Source of the DNA: Inquilinus sp. Marseille-Q2685
Lineage (GTDB): Bacteria; Pseudomonadota; Alphaproteobacteria; DSM-16000; Inquilinaceae
NCBI RefSeq assembly: GCF_916619195.1
Contig: NZ_CAKAKL010000012.1
Span: 62,001 to 126,000, forward strand
DNA: 64,000 nt
Reading direction: 5' to 3'
Of this stretch, positions 16,592 to 24,827 are shown one piece after another. Within the stretch, counting starts at the first letter, position 1, and every line of letters begins with the position of its first letter. The notes under the pieces are model-generated. The model was not told the origin of the DNA. It saw only the letters and a list, made by a program, of their open reading frames with translations, and did no database searches. A program made the translations under genes and the position numbers.

Positions 16592-17776
16592 ATGGCCCGG
16601 CCCGACCAGCCGCTGCGCAGCGTCCCCCTGCATCGTGTCGGGGCACCGCCGCCCCTGGCGGAGACCGTGGCCGGGCTGGCCGCGGAGTTCGCCGCGACGG
16701 CGGCGGAGCATGACCGCAGCGGCGCCTTCCCCTTCGCCCATTTCGACCGGCTGGCCGAAGCGGGGCTGCTGGCCCTGGTCACGCCGCGGCGCTTCGGCGG
16801 GCTGGGCGGCGGGCTGCAGGAGGCGGCGACGGTGATCGGCGGCATCGCCTGGGGCGAGCCGTCCACCGCCCTGGTGCTGTCGATGCAGTATCTGCAGCAC
16901 GCCTCGATGGAGGAGCGCGGCTGGCCCGCGCATCTGGCGGAGCGGCTGGGCCGCGAGGCCGCAGCCGGCGTATCGCTGATCAACGCCCTGCGGGTCGAGC
17001 CGGAGCTGGGCACCCCCGCCCGCGGCGGCGTGCCGGCGACGGTGGCGCGGCGCACGCCGGAGGGCTGGCGCGTCTCCGGCCACAAGATCTTCGCCACCGG
17101 CATCCCGATCCTGTCCTGGCTCGCGGTCTGGGTCGCGACCGACGAGGCCGAGCCGCGCGTCGGCACGATCCTGGTGCCGGCGACGGCGCCCGGCATCCGG
17201 GTGGTGGAGAGCTGGGACCAGCTCGGCATGCGCGCCACCAACAGCCACGACGTGATCCTGGAGGACGTGGCGGTGCCGTTCGACCACGCCGTCGACCTGC
17301 GCCCGCCCGAGGCCTGGCGCGTGCCGGAGCCGGTGAAGTCGGCCTGGGGCGCGGTGCTGATCGGCGCGCTCTACGACGGCATCGCGCGGGCCGCCCGCGA
17401 CTGGTTCGTCGGCTTCCTCAAGACCCGTGCCCCGGCCAATCTCGGCGCGCCCCTGGCCACCCTGCCGCGGATGCAGGAGTCGGTGGGCGAGATCGAGGCC
17501 CGGCTGGCGGTCAACGCCCGCCTTCTGGCCAGCGCCGCCCGCGACGTCGACGACGGCCGCCCGCCGGCGCCGAACGAGAGCGGCATCGTCAAGCTGACCG
17601 TCACCGGCAACGCCATCGCCGCGGTCGAGACGGCGGTGCGGCTGACCGGCAATCCCGGCCTGGCCCGCGCCAACCCGCTGGAGCGGCATTACCGCGACGT
17701 GCTGTGCGCCCGCATCCACACGCCGCAGGACGATTCCATCCGACTCGCCGCCGGGCGCCTCGCCCTCGGCCTCTGA
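16592..17776 (+). CDS. Acyl-CoA dehydrogenase-like flavoprotein (SfnB/DszC-type monooxygenase family)
   Basis: 394 residues with the three parts of the acyl-CoA dehydrogenase fold: N-terminal helices (AETVAGLAAEFAATAAEHDR), a central beta domain (WRVSGHKIFATGIPILSWLAV, the FMN/FAD contact) and a C-terminal helical bundle ending in HTPQDDSIRLAAGRLALG. Family members in sulfur clusters (SfnB, DszC) use reduced flavin to oxygenate organosulfur compounds rather than to oxidise acyl-CoA. Placement after the sulfonate ABC genes and before an SsuD-like gene supports that. The substrate is not known. Confidence 0.82.
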   Translation: MARPDQPLRSVPLHRVGAPPPLAETVAGLAAEFAATAAEHDRSGAFPFAHFDRLAEAGLLALVTPRRFGGLGGGLQEAATVIGGIAWGEPSTALVLSMQYLQHASMEERGWPAHLAERLGREAAAGVSLINALRVEPELGTPARGGVPATVARRTPEGWRVSGHKIFATGIPILSWLAVWVATDEAEPRVGTILVPATAPGIRVVESWDQLGMRATNSHDVILEDVAVPFDHAVDLRPPEAWRVPEPVKSAWGAVLIGALYDGIARAARDWFVGFLKTRAPANLGAPLATLPRMQESVGEIEARLAVNARLLASAARDVDDGRPPAPNESGIVKLTVTGNAIAAVETAVRLTGNPGLARANPLERHYRDVLCARIHTPQDDSIRLAAGRLALGL

Positions 17777-17793
17777 TTCTCGAGGAACTTGCC

Positions 17794-18885
17794 ATGAGCG
17801 TCGAATTCATCGGTTTCATCGGCACCCGCGATTTCTCCGAGACCCGCCCCGCCAGCGGGCCGGTGATCGACGTGCCCTATATCGAGACCGTCGCCCGGGC
17901 GCATGAGGCCGCCGGCTTCGACCGCGCTTTGGTCGCCTTCCACTCGACCTCGCCGGAAAGCATCCTGGTCGCCGGGCACGCCGCATCGGTGACCGAGAGG
18001 CTGGGGCTGATGATCGCGCACCGGCCGGGCTTCACCGCCCCGACCCTGGCGGCGCGGCAGTTCGCGACGCTGGACCAACTGACCGGCGGCCGGGTCGCCG
18101 TGCACATCATCACCGGCGGCGACGACGCCGAGCTGCGCCAGGACGGCGACTTCCTGACCAAGGACGAGCGCTACGTCCGCACCGACGAGTATCTCGGCAT
18201 CCTGCGGAAGATCTGGACCAGCGACGCGCCCTTCGACCACGAGGGGCCGCACTACCGCTTCGAGCGCGGCTTCTCGACCGTCAAGTCGGTGCGGCCGCCG
18301 CACATCCCGGTCTATTTCGGCGGTGCCTCGGACGCGGCGATCGCGGTCGCCGGCAAGCATGCCGACATCTACGCGCTGTGGGGCGAGACCCACGCCCAGG
18401 TGCGCGAGCTGACCGGCCGGGTGCGTGCCGCGGCGGCGAAGCACGGACGGCAGCTGCGCTTCAGCCTGTCGCTGCGGCCGATCCTGGCCGAGACCGAGGA
18501 AAAGGCCTGGGCCCGCGCCGACGCGATCCTGGAGCAGGCGCGCGCCGTGCAGGACAAGACCGGCTACAAGCGCACCGCCGAGCCCGCCAATGCCGGGTCG
18601 CAGCGCCTGCTGGCCGCCGCCGCCCAGGGCCTGCGGCTGGACAAGCGGCTGTGGACCGGCATCGCCGCCCTGACCGGCGCCAAGGGCAACTCGACCGCGC
18701 TGGTCGGCACGCCGGAGCAGGTGGCCGACGCGCTGCTGGACTATTACGACCTCGGCGTCACCACCTTCCTGATCCGCGGCTTCGACCCGCTGGACGACGC
18801 CATCGACTACGGCCGCGAGCTGATCCCGCTGACCCGCAAGCTGGTCGCCGAGCGGGTGCGCGCCAGCGCCACCGCGGCGGAGTGA
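17794..18885 (+). CDS. ssuD: FMNH2-dependent alkanesulfonate monooxygenase (SsuD-like, LLM family)
   Basis: 363 residues, the length of SsuD/SfnG. It starts at an ATG after ggaactt and shows the LLM TIM-barrel signatures AARQFATLDQLTGGRVAVHIITGGD, ERYVRTDEYLGILRKIW, PPHIPVYFGGASDAAI and the C-terminal TALVGTPEQVADALLDYYDLG. SsuD desulfonates C1-C14 alkanesulfonates with FMNH2 and O2, giving aldehyde and sulfite. The flavin reductase two genes on (20000) would supply FMNH2. It may act on other organosulfur compounds such as methanesulfonate or sulfones, which the sequence alone cannot settle. Confidence 0.85.
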   Translation: MSVEFIGFIGTRDFSETRPASGPVIDVPYIETVARAHEAAGFDRALVAFHSTSPESILVAGHAASVTERLGLMIAHRPGFTAPTLAARQFATLDQLTGGRVAVHIITGGDDAELRQDGDFLTKDERYVRTDEYLGILRKIWTSDAPFDHEGPHYRFERGFSTVKSVRPPHIPVYFGGASDAAIAVAGKHADIYALWGETHAQVRELTGRVRAAAAKHGRQLRFSLSLRPILAETEEKAWARADAILEQARAVQDKTGYKRTAEPANAGSQRLLAAAAQGLRLDKRLWTGIAALTGAKGNSTALVGTPEQVADALLDYYDLGVTTFLIRGFDPLDDAIDYGRELIPLTRKLVAERVRASATAAE

Positions 18886-18907
18886 GACGCCGGATGGGCC
18901 GGGGCTC

Positions 18908-19025
18908 TCCCCCTCACCCTCCCGCCGCCAACGCGGCGGGCCCCTCCCTCTCCCCGAGGAGAGGGAAACATTACCTCTCCCCAGGGGAGAGGTCGAAATC
19001 GCGCAGCGATTTCGGGTGAGGGGGC
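18908..19025. repeat. Intergenic palindromic repeat, copy A
   Basis: The 118-bp element begins with cccctcaccc and ends with gggtgagggg, with internal pairs such as cctctcccc/ggggagagg and gaaatcgc.../gcgatttc. The same element, nearly base for base, occurs at 39721-39856. It separates the SsuD-like gene from the next binding-protein gene and ends 33 bp before its start. It would fold into a long RNA hairpin within the operon. Confidence 0.75.
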
Positions 19026-19058
19026 GGCTCGGTGCCGAGTTAAATTGGAGCATCTGTG

Positions 19059-20003
19059 ATGAAGCGCATTTTGGCCGGCCTTACGGTCGCCTTCGCGATC
19101 ACCGGCGCGGCCCATGCCGAGACCGTGCTGCGGGTCGGCGACCAGAAGGGCAACGCCCGATCGGTGATGGAGGCGGCGGGCGTGCTGTCCGACCTGCCCT
19201 ACCGGGTCGAATGGAGCGAATTCCCCGCCGCCGCCCCGCTGCTGGAGGCGCTGAACGCCGACGCCATCGACGCCGGCAGCGTCGGCGACGCGCCCTTCAC
19301 CTTCGCCGCCGCCGCGGGGGTGCCGGTCAAGGCGATCGCCGCGATCCGGTCGAAGCAGGACGGCCTGGCCATCGTCGTGCCCAAGGACTCGCCGGTGCAG
19401 GGGCTGCAGGACCTGGTCGGCAAGACCATCGGCACCGGCCGCGGCTCGATCGGCCACCAGCTGATCCTGGCGGCGCTGGAGCAGGCCGGGCTGAAGCCGG
19501 ACGCGGTCACCATCGTCTACCTGCTGCCGGCCGAAGCCAAGGCCGCGCTGTCCAGCGGCGCCATCGACGGCTGGTCGACCTGGGAGCCCTACACCTCGCA
19601 GCTGGAGCTGCAGGAGGGCGCGCGCCGCGTCGTCACCGGCGTCGGCATCACGCCGGGACTGAGCTTCCTGGTCGCCCGGCCGGATGCGATCGAGGCCAAG
19701 CGCGCGGCGCTGCAGGATTTCGTCGGCCGGCTGGCGAAGGCCCGCAACTGGGGCACCAGCAACTACCCCGCCTATGCCAGGATCTGGAGCAGGCTGGTCG
19801 GCCTGCCGCAGGAGGTGGCGCTGCAGTACCTGTCGCGCCAGGCCGTGCGACCGGTGGCGATCGACGACGCCGTGCTGGCGGACGAGCAGAAGACCATCGA
19901 CCTCTATCTCCGCGCCGGGCTGATCCAGACCCGGCTGGACGCAGACACCGTGCTGGACCGCTCGTTCAACGACCCGGTGCTGGCGGAGCTGGCGAAGAAA
20001 TGA
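19059..20003 (+). CDS. Second SsuA-like ABC transporter substrate-binding protein
   Basis: 314 residues from the ATG at 19059 (a GTG directly before it is also possible). Signal peptide MKRILAGLTVAFAITGAAHA with cleavage after AHA. The mature part has VLRVGDQKGNARSVMEAAGVL, VEWSEFPAAAPLLEALNADAIDAG, GDAPFTFAAAAGVP and GSIGHQLILAALEQAG, all SsuA/NMT1-like. It shares the fold but not the detailed sequence of the first SsuA-like protein, so the two likely bind different sulfonates and share permease 14937 and ATPase 15754. Its stop overlaps the flavin reductase start (ATGA). Confidence 0.88.
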   Translation: MKRILAGLTVAFAITGAAHAETVLRVGDQKGNARSVMEAAGVLSDLPYRVEWSEFPAAAPLLEALNADAIDAGSVGDAPFTFAAAAGVPVKAIAAIRSKQDGLAIVVPKDSPVQGLQDLVGKTIGTGRGSIGHQLILAALEQAGLKPDAVTIVYLLPAEAKAALSSGAIDGWSTWEPYTSQLELQEGARRVVTGVGITPGLSFLVARPDAIEAKRAALQDFVGRLAKARNWGTSNYPAYARIWSRLVGLPQEVALQYLSRQAVRPVAIDDAVLADEQKTIDLYLRAGLIQTRLDADTVLDRSFNDPVLAELAKK

Positions 20004-20557
20004 GCCTCGACACCCTTCTTGCCCTGGCCGCGGCCGGGCTGGAGCCCCTGGAGGAACGCCACCCGCCGGTCACCGACGACGCCTTCCGCGGCGCCATGCG
20101 CCACCTGGCGGGAGCGGTCAGCATCGTCACCGCCGGGCTGGGGGCGGAGCGCAACGGCCTGACCGCCACCTCGGTGGTGTCGCTGTCGGCCGACCCGCCG
20201 ACCGTGCTGGTCTGCGTCAACCGCTCGGCCTCGGCCTGGCCGCTTTTTGTGCGGCACGCGCATTTCGGCGTCAACGTGCTGGCGGCGTCGCAGCAGCCGA
20301 TCGCCGACCGCTTCGCCGGCCGCAACGGCGAGAAGGGCGAGGCGCGCTTCGCCGGCGCCCGCTGGATCCGGCTGGCCAGCGGCGCGCCGATCCTGGCCGA
20401 CGCGCTGGTCGCCTTCGACTGCACGCTGGAGGAGCGGATCCAGCGCCACTCCCACGACATCCTGATCGGCCGGGTGCAGGCGCTGCACGGCGCCGGAGGC
20501 ACGGATCCGCTGCTGTACTGGCGCGGCGCCTATGGCGCGATCCGCCCCCCTGTCTGA
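20000..20557 (+). CDS. Flavin reductase domain protein (SsuE-like partner role)
   Basis: 185 residues of the FMN-binding split-barrel flavin reductase family: FRGAMRHLAGAVSIVTAG, GLTATSVVSLSADPPTVLVCVNRSASAWP, FGVNVLAASQQPIADRFAG, and the C-terminal RVQALHGAGGTDPLLYWRGAYG. Such proteins reduce FMN with NAD(P)H for two-component monooxygenases. The 4-nt overlap with the SsuA-like gene places it in the sulfur operon, where it most likely feeds FMNH2 to the SsuD-like and SfnB-like enzymes. Not the SsuE fold, but it serves that job in many alphaproteobacteria. Confidence 0.88.
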   Translation: MSLDTLLALAAAGLEPLEERHPPVTDDAFRGAMRHLAGAVSIVTAGLGAERNGLTATSVVSLSADPPTVLVCVNRSASAWPLFVRHAHFGVNVLAASQQPIADRFAGRNGEKGEARFAGARWIRLASGAPILADALVAFDCTLEERIQRHSHDILIGRVQALHGAGGTDPLLYWRGAYGAIRPPV

Positions 20558-20650
20558 AAGACCGCCTTGCGGCTGGGGAACCTGCCGACGACATGATAGG
20601 ACAGGGGTGGAGCCGCACCCGGCGCAGCCATCCCGGTCCTGAGGACAGCC

Positions 20651-21355
20651 ATGAGCCGTGAGAGCTACAAGACCGCCCTGATCGTCGGCACCGGCAGCGG
20701 GCTCAGCGCCTCGCTGACCCGGCTGCTCAGCCGCCAGGGCCTGCGCGTCGCCGTCGCCGCGCGCGACACCGACAAGCTGAGGCCGCTGCTGGAGGAGACC
20801 GGCGCCGCCGCCTTTTCCGCCGACGCGTCGGACGCCCAGGCGGTGGCCGGGCTGTTCGACGCCGTGCGGCAGCGCTTCGGCGGTGATCCGGACGTGGTGG
20901 TCTACAACGCCAGCGGCCGGCTGCGCGGCCCGCTGGCCGACCTGAACCCGGCCGAGGTGCAGCGGGTGCTGGCGGTGACGGCCTTCGGCGGCTTCCTGGT
21001 CGGGCAGCAGGCGGCCCGGCGGATGCTGCCGAAGGGCCGCGGCGCCATCCTGTTCACCGGCGCCTCGGCCAGCGTCAAGGGCTATGCCCGCTCCGCCCCC
21101 TTCGCCATGGGCAAGTTCGCGCTGCGCGGCCTGGCCCAGAGCATGGCGCGGGAGCTGGCGCCGCAAGGCATCCATGTCGCCCATGTCGTGATCGACGGCC
21201 AGATCCGCGAGGCCGGGCGCGAGGACCCGCCCAGCAAGCCGGACAGCACGCTCGACCCCGACGCCATCGCCCAGAGCTATCTCGACCTGCTGCGCCAGCC
21301 GCGCAGCGCCTGGAGCTGGGAGGTCGAGCTGCGGCCCTGGGTGGAGACGTTCTGA
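20651..21355 (+). CDS. SDR family NAD(P)-dependent oxidoreductase
   Basis: 234 residues. Nucleotide loop VGTGSGLSASLTRLLSRQG, NAG-type VYNASGR, the active-site segment ILFTGASASVKGYARSAPFAMGKFALRG with Ser, and Tyr replaced or shifted (YARSAPFAMGK keeps the lysine four residues after Phe), and GIHVAHVVIDGQI at the end. The usual YxxxK reads FAMGK, so the catalytic Tyr looks replaced by Phe, as in several atypical SDRs. It stands alone 93 nt behind the flavin reductase. Function unknown. Confidence 0.85.
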   Translation: MSRESYKTALIVGTGSGLSASLTRLLSRQGLRVAVAARDTDKLRPLLEETGAAAFSADASDAQAVAGLFDAVRQRFGGDPDVVVYNASGRLRGPLADLNPAEVQRVLAVTAFGGFLVGQQAARRMLPKGRGAILFTGASASVKGYARSAPFAMGKFALRGLAQSMARELAPQGIHVAHVVIDGQIREAGREDPPSKPDSTLDPDAIAQSYLDLLRQPRSAWSWEVELRPWVETF

Positions 21356-21377
21356 CATCCCGCGCTTCGGAGGGCCC

Positions 21378-21530
21378 ATGGACACGATCGGTTGGTTGAT
21401 CCACACGCTGGAGAGCCGGTTGCCCGAGACGGCCGAGGATAGGCCCGAGCCGCCGCGCCGGGCGCGGCCGGCCAGGCCCGGCCTGCTGGACCGGTTCCGG
21501 GCGGCCGCCCGGCGGCCCCTGCCCCGCTGA
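21378..21530 (+). CDS. Small arginine/proline-rich protein (50 aa), hypothetical
   Basis: A 50-codon frame begins with MDTIGWLIHTLESRLPETAED and ends with a basic, Arg/Pro-rich tail (RPLPR). The ATG follows ggagggccc at proper spacing, and the frame ends 14 nt before the esterase gene, so it fits an operon position between the SDR and hydrolase genes. The N-terminal 15 residues could form a short amphipathic helix. No known family. GC-rich DNA makes chance short frames common, so this is tentative. Confidence 0.4.
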   Translation: MDTIGWLIHTLESRLPETAEDRPEPPRRARPARPGLLDRFRAAARRPLPR

Positions 21531-21544
21531 CGATCAAGACCGCC

Positions 21545-22507
21545 ATGCCGGATGCCCCGACCCCGCCGGGCCTCGCCCCCGAATTCCTCGCCGCCCAGGC
21601 GCTGCTGCGCGAGAGTGGCATCGTCCAGGCCGATGTCCTGACGATGCCGGTGGTGGTGGCCCGCGGCCATGCCCTGACGCTGCAGGCCTTCCTGAACCAG
21701 GACGCCCCGCCCTTGGCCCGGGTCGAGGAGCATGTCCTCGACCACCTGCCGGTGCCGGTGCGGGTGCGGCTGTACTATCCCGATGGCGCCGCCGGGCCGC
21801 TGCCGGCCTATCTGCACGCCCATGGCGGCGGCTTCGCCCTCGGCGGCATCGACTCGCTGGACCGCTGGAAGCGCGAGGTGGCGCGCGACGCCCGGGCGGT
21901 GGTGGTCGGCCTGGACTACGCCCTGGCGCCCGAGCACAAGTTCCCGACCGCGCGCGAGCAGGCGGTCAGCGTGGTCCGCTGGCTGCGCGCGAACGCCGCG
22001 GCGCTGGGCATCGATGCCGGGCGGATCGGCATCGGCGGCGATTCCGCCGGCGGCAACCTGGCGCTGACCACGCTGCTGCGCCTGCGCGACCTGGGCGAGA
22101 CGCTGCCGCGCTTCGGCGCGATCGTCTACGGCATGCTGTCGGCCGACCACGACACGCCGTCGCACCGCGACTTCGGCGACGGCCGCTACGGCCTGTCGAC
22201 CGCCAAGCTGGACTGGTTCTGGACCCAGTACCTGCCCGACCCGGCGCTGCGCACGAATCCGGAGGCGGCGCCCCTGACGGCGGACCTCGCCGGGCTGCCG
22301 CCGCTGGTGCTGCTCGCCGCCGGGCTGGACCCGCTGCTCGACGACACGCTGAACCTGGACCGGCGCTTGGCCGCGCTCGGGGCGCCGCACAGCCTCAAGC
22401 TCTATCCCGACATGCCGCACGGCTTCCTGGCCCAGACCCGCCTCCTGTCCCGCGCCCGCGAGGCCCGTGACGACGTGGTCGCGGCGCTGCGGCGGCACCT
22501 TGTCTGA
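21545..22507 (+). CDS. Alpha/beta hydrolase, hormone-sensitive-lipase type (HSL/esterase family IV)
   Basis: 320 residues. The oxyanion motif HAHGGGFALGG (about residues 92-102), the nucleophile elbow GIGGDSAGGNLAL (about 160-172), and a late DPLLDDTLNLD plus PHGFL giving Asp and His make a complete Ser-Asp-His triad. Members hydrolyse short acyl esters, aryl esters or carbamates in the cytoplasm. The gene lies 14 nt after the small reading frame at 21378 and 100 nt before gnd. Natural substrate unknown. Confidence 0.9.
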   Translation: MPDAPTPPGLAPEFLAAQALLRESGIVQADVLTMPVVVARGHALTLQAFLNQDAPPLARVEEHVLDHLPVPVRVRLYYPDGAAGPLPAYLHAHGGGFALGGIDSLDRWKREVARDARAVVVGLDYALAPEHKFPTAREQAVSVVRWLRANAAALGIDAGRIGIGGDSAGGNLALTTLLRLRDLGETLPRFGAIVYGMLSADHDTPSHRDFGDGRYGLSTAKLDWFWTQYLPDPALRTNPEAAPLTADLAGLPPLVLLAAGLDPLLDDTLNLDRRLAALGAPHSLKLYPDMPHGFLAQTRLLSRAREARDDVVAALRRHLV

Positions 22508-22606
22508 CAAGCCGGCCGCCAGGCATGGACAAGCACGCCATCGGCTACTATCGATAGCCTCATCGATCGGTCGACTGGTCATCAGCGGACAGAGAAGAGG
22601 CATCAG

Positions 22607-24034
22607 ATGAGCGACGCGGATATCGCAGTCGTCGGCTTGGCCGTCATGGGCCGGAACCTCGCCTTCAACATGGCGGAGAAGGGTTTCCGGGTCGCGCTGT
22701 ACAACCGCAGCGTCGAGAGGACCGACGAGGCGATGGCCCTGGCCGGCCCGCTGGCCGACCGCCTGGTGCCCTGCCGCACGCCGGAGGAGCTGGTGGCCGC
22801 CGTACGCAAGCCCCGCGCCATCCTGCTGATGGTGCAGGCCGGCGCCGCGGTCGACGAAACCATCGCCCGGCTGCAGCCGCTGCTGGAGAAGGGCGACGCC
22901 CTGATCGACGCCGGCAACGCCAATTTCCACGACACCGTGCGGCGCGAAGGCGCGCTGGACAAGGCCGGCCTGGCCTTTCTCGGCGTCGGCGTGTCGGGCG
23001 GCGAGGAAGGGGCGCGCCACGGCCCGTCGATCATGGTCGGCGGCAAGCCGGAGGTCTATGGTCGGGTCGACAAGATCTTCACCGCGATCGCCGCCAAGTT
23101 CGAGGGCACGCCGTGCTGCGCCCTGCTGGGCACCGACGGCGCCGGCCACTTCGTCAAGACCATCCACAACGGCATCGAATATGCCGACATGCAGATGATC
23201 GGCGAGGTCTACGGCCTGCTGCGCCGCGGCCTGGGGCTGACCCCGGCCGAGATCGGCGACGTGTTCGCGCGCTGGTCCAAGGGCCCGCTGTCCTCCTATC
23301 TCGTCGACATCACCGCCACGGTGCTGAAGACCACCGACCCGAAGACCGGCAAGCCTCTGGTCGCCGTCATCGTCGAGAGCGCGGGGCAGAAGGCCACCGG
23401 CCGCTGGTCGGCGACGGGGGCGCGGGCGCGGGGCGCCCCCGCCTCGTCGATCACCGCGGCGGTCGAGGCGCGCGGCGTCTCGGCCGAGCGCGCCCTGCGC
23501 AAGACCCTGTCCGACCGCTTCCCCGGCGCGGCCCAGCCCCTCGAGCTGGCCGGCAGCCGCGAGGCGGCGATCGACCTGCTGGAGAAGGCGCTGCTGGCCG
23601 GCAAGATCCTGGCCTACACCGAGGGCTTTGCCATCATGTCGGCGGCGTCGCGCGAGTACGGCTGGAAGCTGCCGCTGGCCGAGGTGGCGCGGATCTGGCG
23701 CGCCGGCTGCATCATCCGCTCGACCCTGCTGGACCGCATCGCCTCGGCCTACGACCAGACGCCGGACATCGAATCCCTGGTGCTGGCGCCGGGCCTGACG
23801 CCGCTGTTCGAGGGCGCCGCCGGCGCGCTGCCGGAGGTGGTGGCCGAGGCCTTCCGCCACGGCCATGCGGTGCCGGCCCTGTCGGCCGCGACCTCGCGCT
23901 GGCTGGCGCTGCGCCAGCCGCGCTCCACCGCCGACCTAACCCAGGGCCAGCGCGACTTCTTCGGCGCCCACGGCTTCGGCCGCATCGACGCCGAGGGCCA
24001 GCACCATGGCCCGTGGAGCCAGAGCGGAGGCTGA
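22607..24034 (+). CDS. gnd: 6-phosphogluconate dehydrogenase (decarboxylating)
   Basis: 475 residues, full length for the dimeric Gnd. Rossmann start VVGLAVMGRNLAFNMAEKGFRVALYNRS, the family signature GGEEGARHGPSIMVGG, the catalytic Lys in GAGHFVKTIHNGIEYADMQMIGE (about residues 181-203), GKTLSDRFPG-like C-domain segments and the tail HGPWSQSGG. It converts 6-phosphogluconate plus NADP to ribulose 5-phosphate plus CO2. Zwf and Pgl are not next to it. RBS agaagaggc precedes the ATG. Its end overlaps the methyltransferase gene by 29 nt. Confidence 0.95.
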   Translation: MSDADIAVVGLAVMGRNLAFNMAEKGFRVALYNRSVERTDEAMALAGPLADRLVPCRTPEELVAAVRKPRAILLMVQAGAAVDETIARLQPLLEKGDALIDAGNANFHDTVRREGALDKAGLAFLGVGVSGGEEGARHGPSIMVGGKPEVYGRVDKIFTAIAAKFEGTPCCALLGTDGAGHFVKTIHNGIEYADMQMIGEVYGLLRRGLGLTPAEIGDVFARWSKGPLSSYLVDITATVLKTTDPKTGKPLVAVIVESAGQKATGRWSATGARARGAPASSITAAVEARGVSAERALRKTLSDRFPGAAQPLELAGSREAAIDLLEKALLAGKILAYTEGFAIMSAASREYGWKLPLAEVARIWRAGCIIRSTLLDRIASAYDQTPDIESLVLAPGLTPLFEGAAGALPEVVAEAFRHGHAVPALSAATSRWLALRQPRSTADLTQGQRDFFGAHGFGRIDAEGQHHGPWSQSGG

Positions 24035-24827
24035 GCGCGGCGAGGGCTGCCGCCCCTTGACGTCGTTCCCGATCGCCTGGCTCGACCTGCGCGAGCCCGC
24101 GGACCACGCCGCCCGAAACCCCACGCTGCGCAGCGCCGCTGCGTCCCTCGTCGAGGCCGGCGGGCTGATCGTGGATCTGGGCTGCGGCGCCGGATCGACC
24201 GTCCGGGCGCTGCAGCCCCATCTCTCCCCCTCGGCCCGGTGGCGGCTGGTCGACCATGATGCGGCGGCGCTGCGCGAGGCCGGGCGGAGAACCGGCGCCG
24301 CAGCGGAAACGGTGCTCTATGACCTGTCCCGCGGAGATCCGCCGATCGAGGGTGCCGCGTTGGTCACGGCATCGGCGCTGCTGGATCTCGTGTCCGAGGC
24401 GTGGGTCGAGCGCCTGGCGGATGCCCTGACAGCCCGTCGATGCCCGTTCTATGCCGCACTCTCCTATGACGGGCGCCTGTCCTTCGATCCGGCGCATCCG
24501 GGCGATCAGGCGATGGTCGCGGCCCTCAACGCACATCAGCGGACCGACAAGGGCTTCGGCCCGGCGCTGGGTCCGGAGGGGGCGAAGGCCCTGGCCGCGG
24601 CCTTGCGGTCCCGGGGCTTCAGGGTCCGGGTCGAAGAGAGCCCGTGGCGCCTCGGCCCGGGCGACGCCGAGCTGGTCGCCGCGCTGCTGCCCGGGATCGC
24701 CGAGGTGGCCGCCGGATGGGGCGGCATCGCCGCGGCGGAGGTCGAAGGCTGGCTGGAATTCCGCCGGGCCCGGGCGGCGGACGGGCACTGCCTGATCGGG
24801 CATGTGGATGTCCTGGCGACCCTCTGA
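24006..24827 (+). CDS. Class I SAM-dependent methyltransferase
   Basis: Up to 273 residues. Motif I LIVDLGCGAGSTVRAL (about residues 53-68) and the motif II acid in WRLVDHDAAALREAG are clear, followed by the ALVTASALLDLVSEAWVERL motif IV-like region. The start is uncertain: ATG 24006 would overlap gnd by 29 nt, while TTG 24057 would lie just after its stop and give an N-terminus LTSFPIAWLDLREPAD closer to the conserved part. Small-molecule substrate unknown. Coupling to gnd is by position only. Confidence 0.75.
   Translation: MARGARAEAERGEGCRPLTSFPIAWLDLREPADHAARNPTLRSAAASLVEAGGLIVDLGCGAGSTVRALQPHLSPSARWRLVDHDAAALREAGRRTGAAAETVLYDLSRGDPPIEGAALVTASALLDLVSEAWVERLADALTARRCPFYAALSYDGRLSFDPAHPGDQAMVAALNAHQRTDKGFGPALGPEGAKALAAALRSRGFRVRVEESPWRLGPGDAELVAALLPGIAEVAAGWGGIAAAEVEGWLEFRRARAADGHCLIGHVDVLATL

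Noticed and set aside
19904-23866. A minus-strand open frame of about 1320 codons across the flavin reductase, SDR, esterase and gnd genes
   Set aside because: It is an antisense shadow of GC-rich genes; the translation is low-complexity Gly/Arg/Gln/Asp with no domain, and the plus-strand genes are complete and well recognised.
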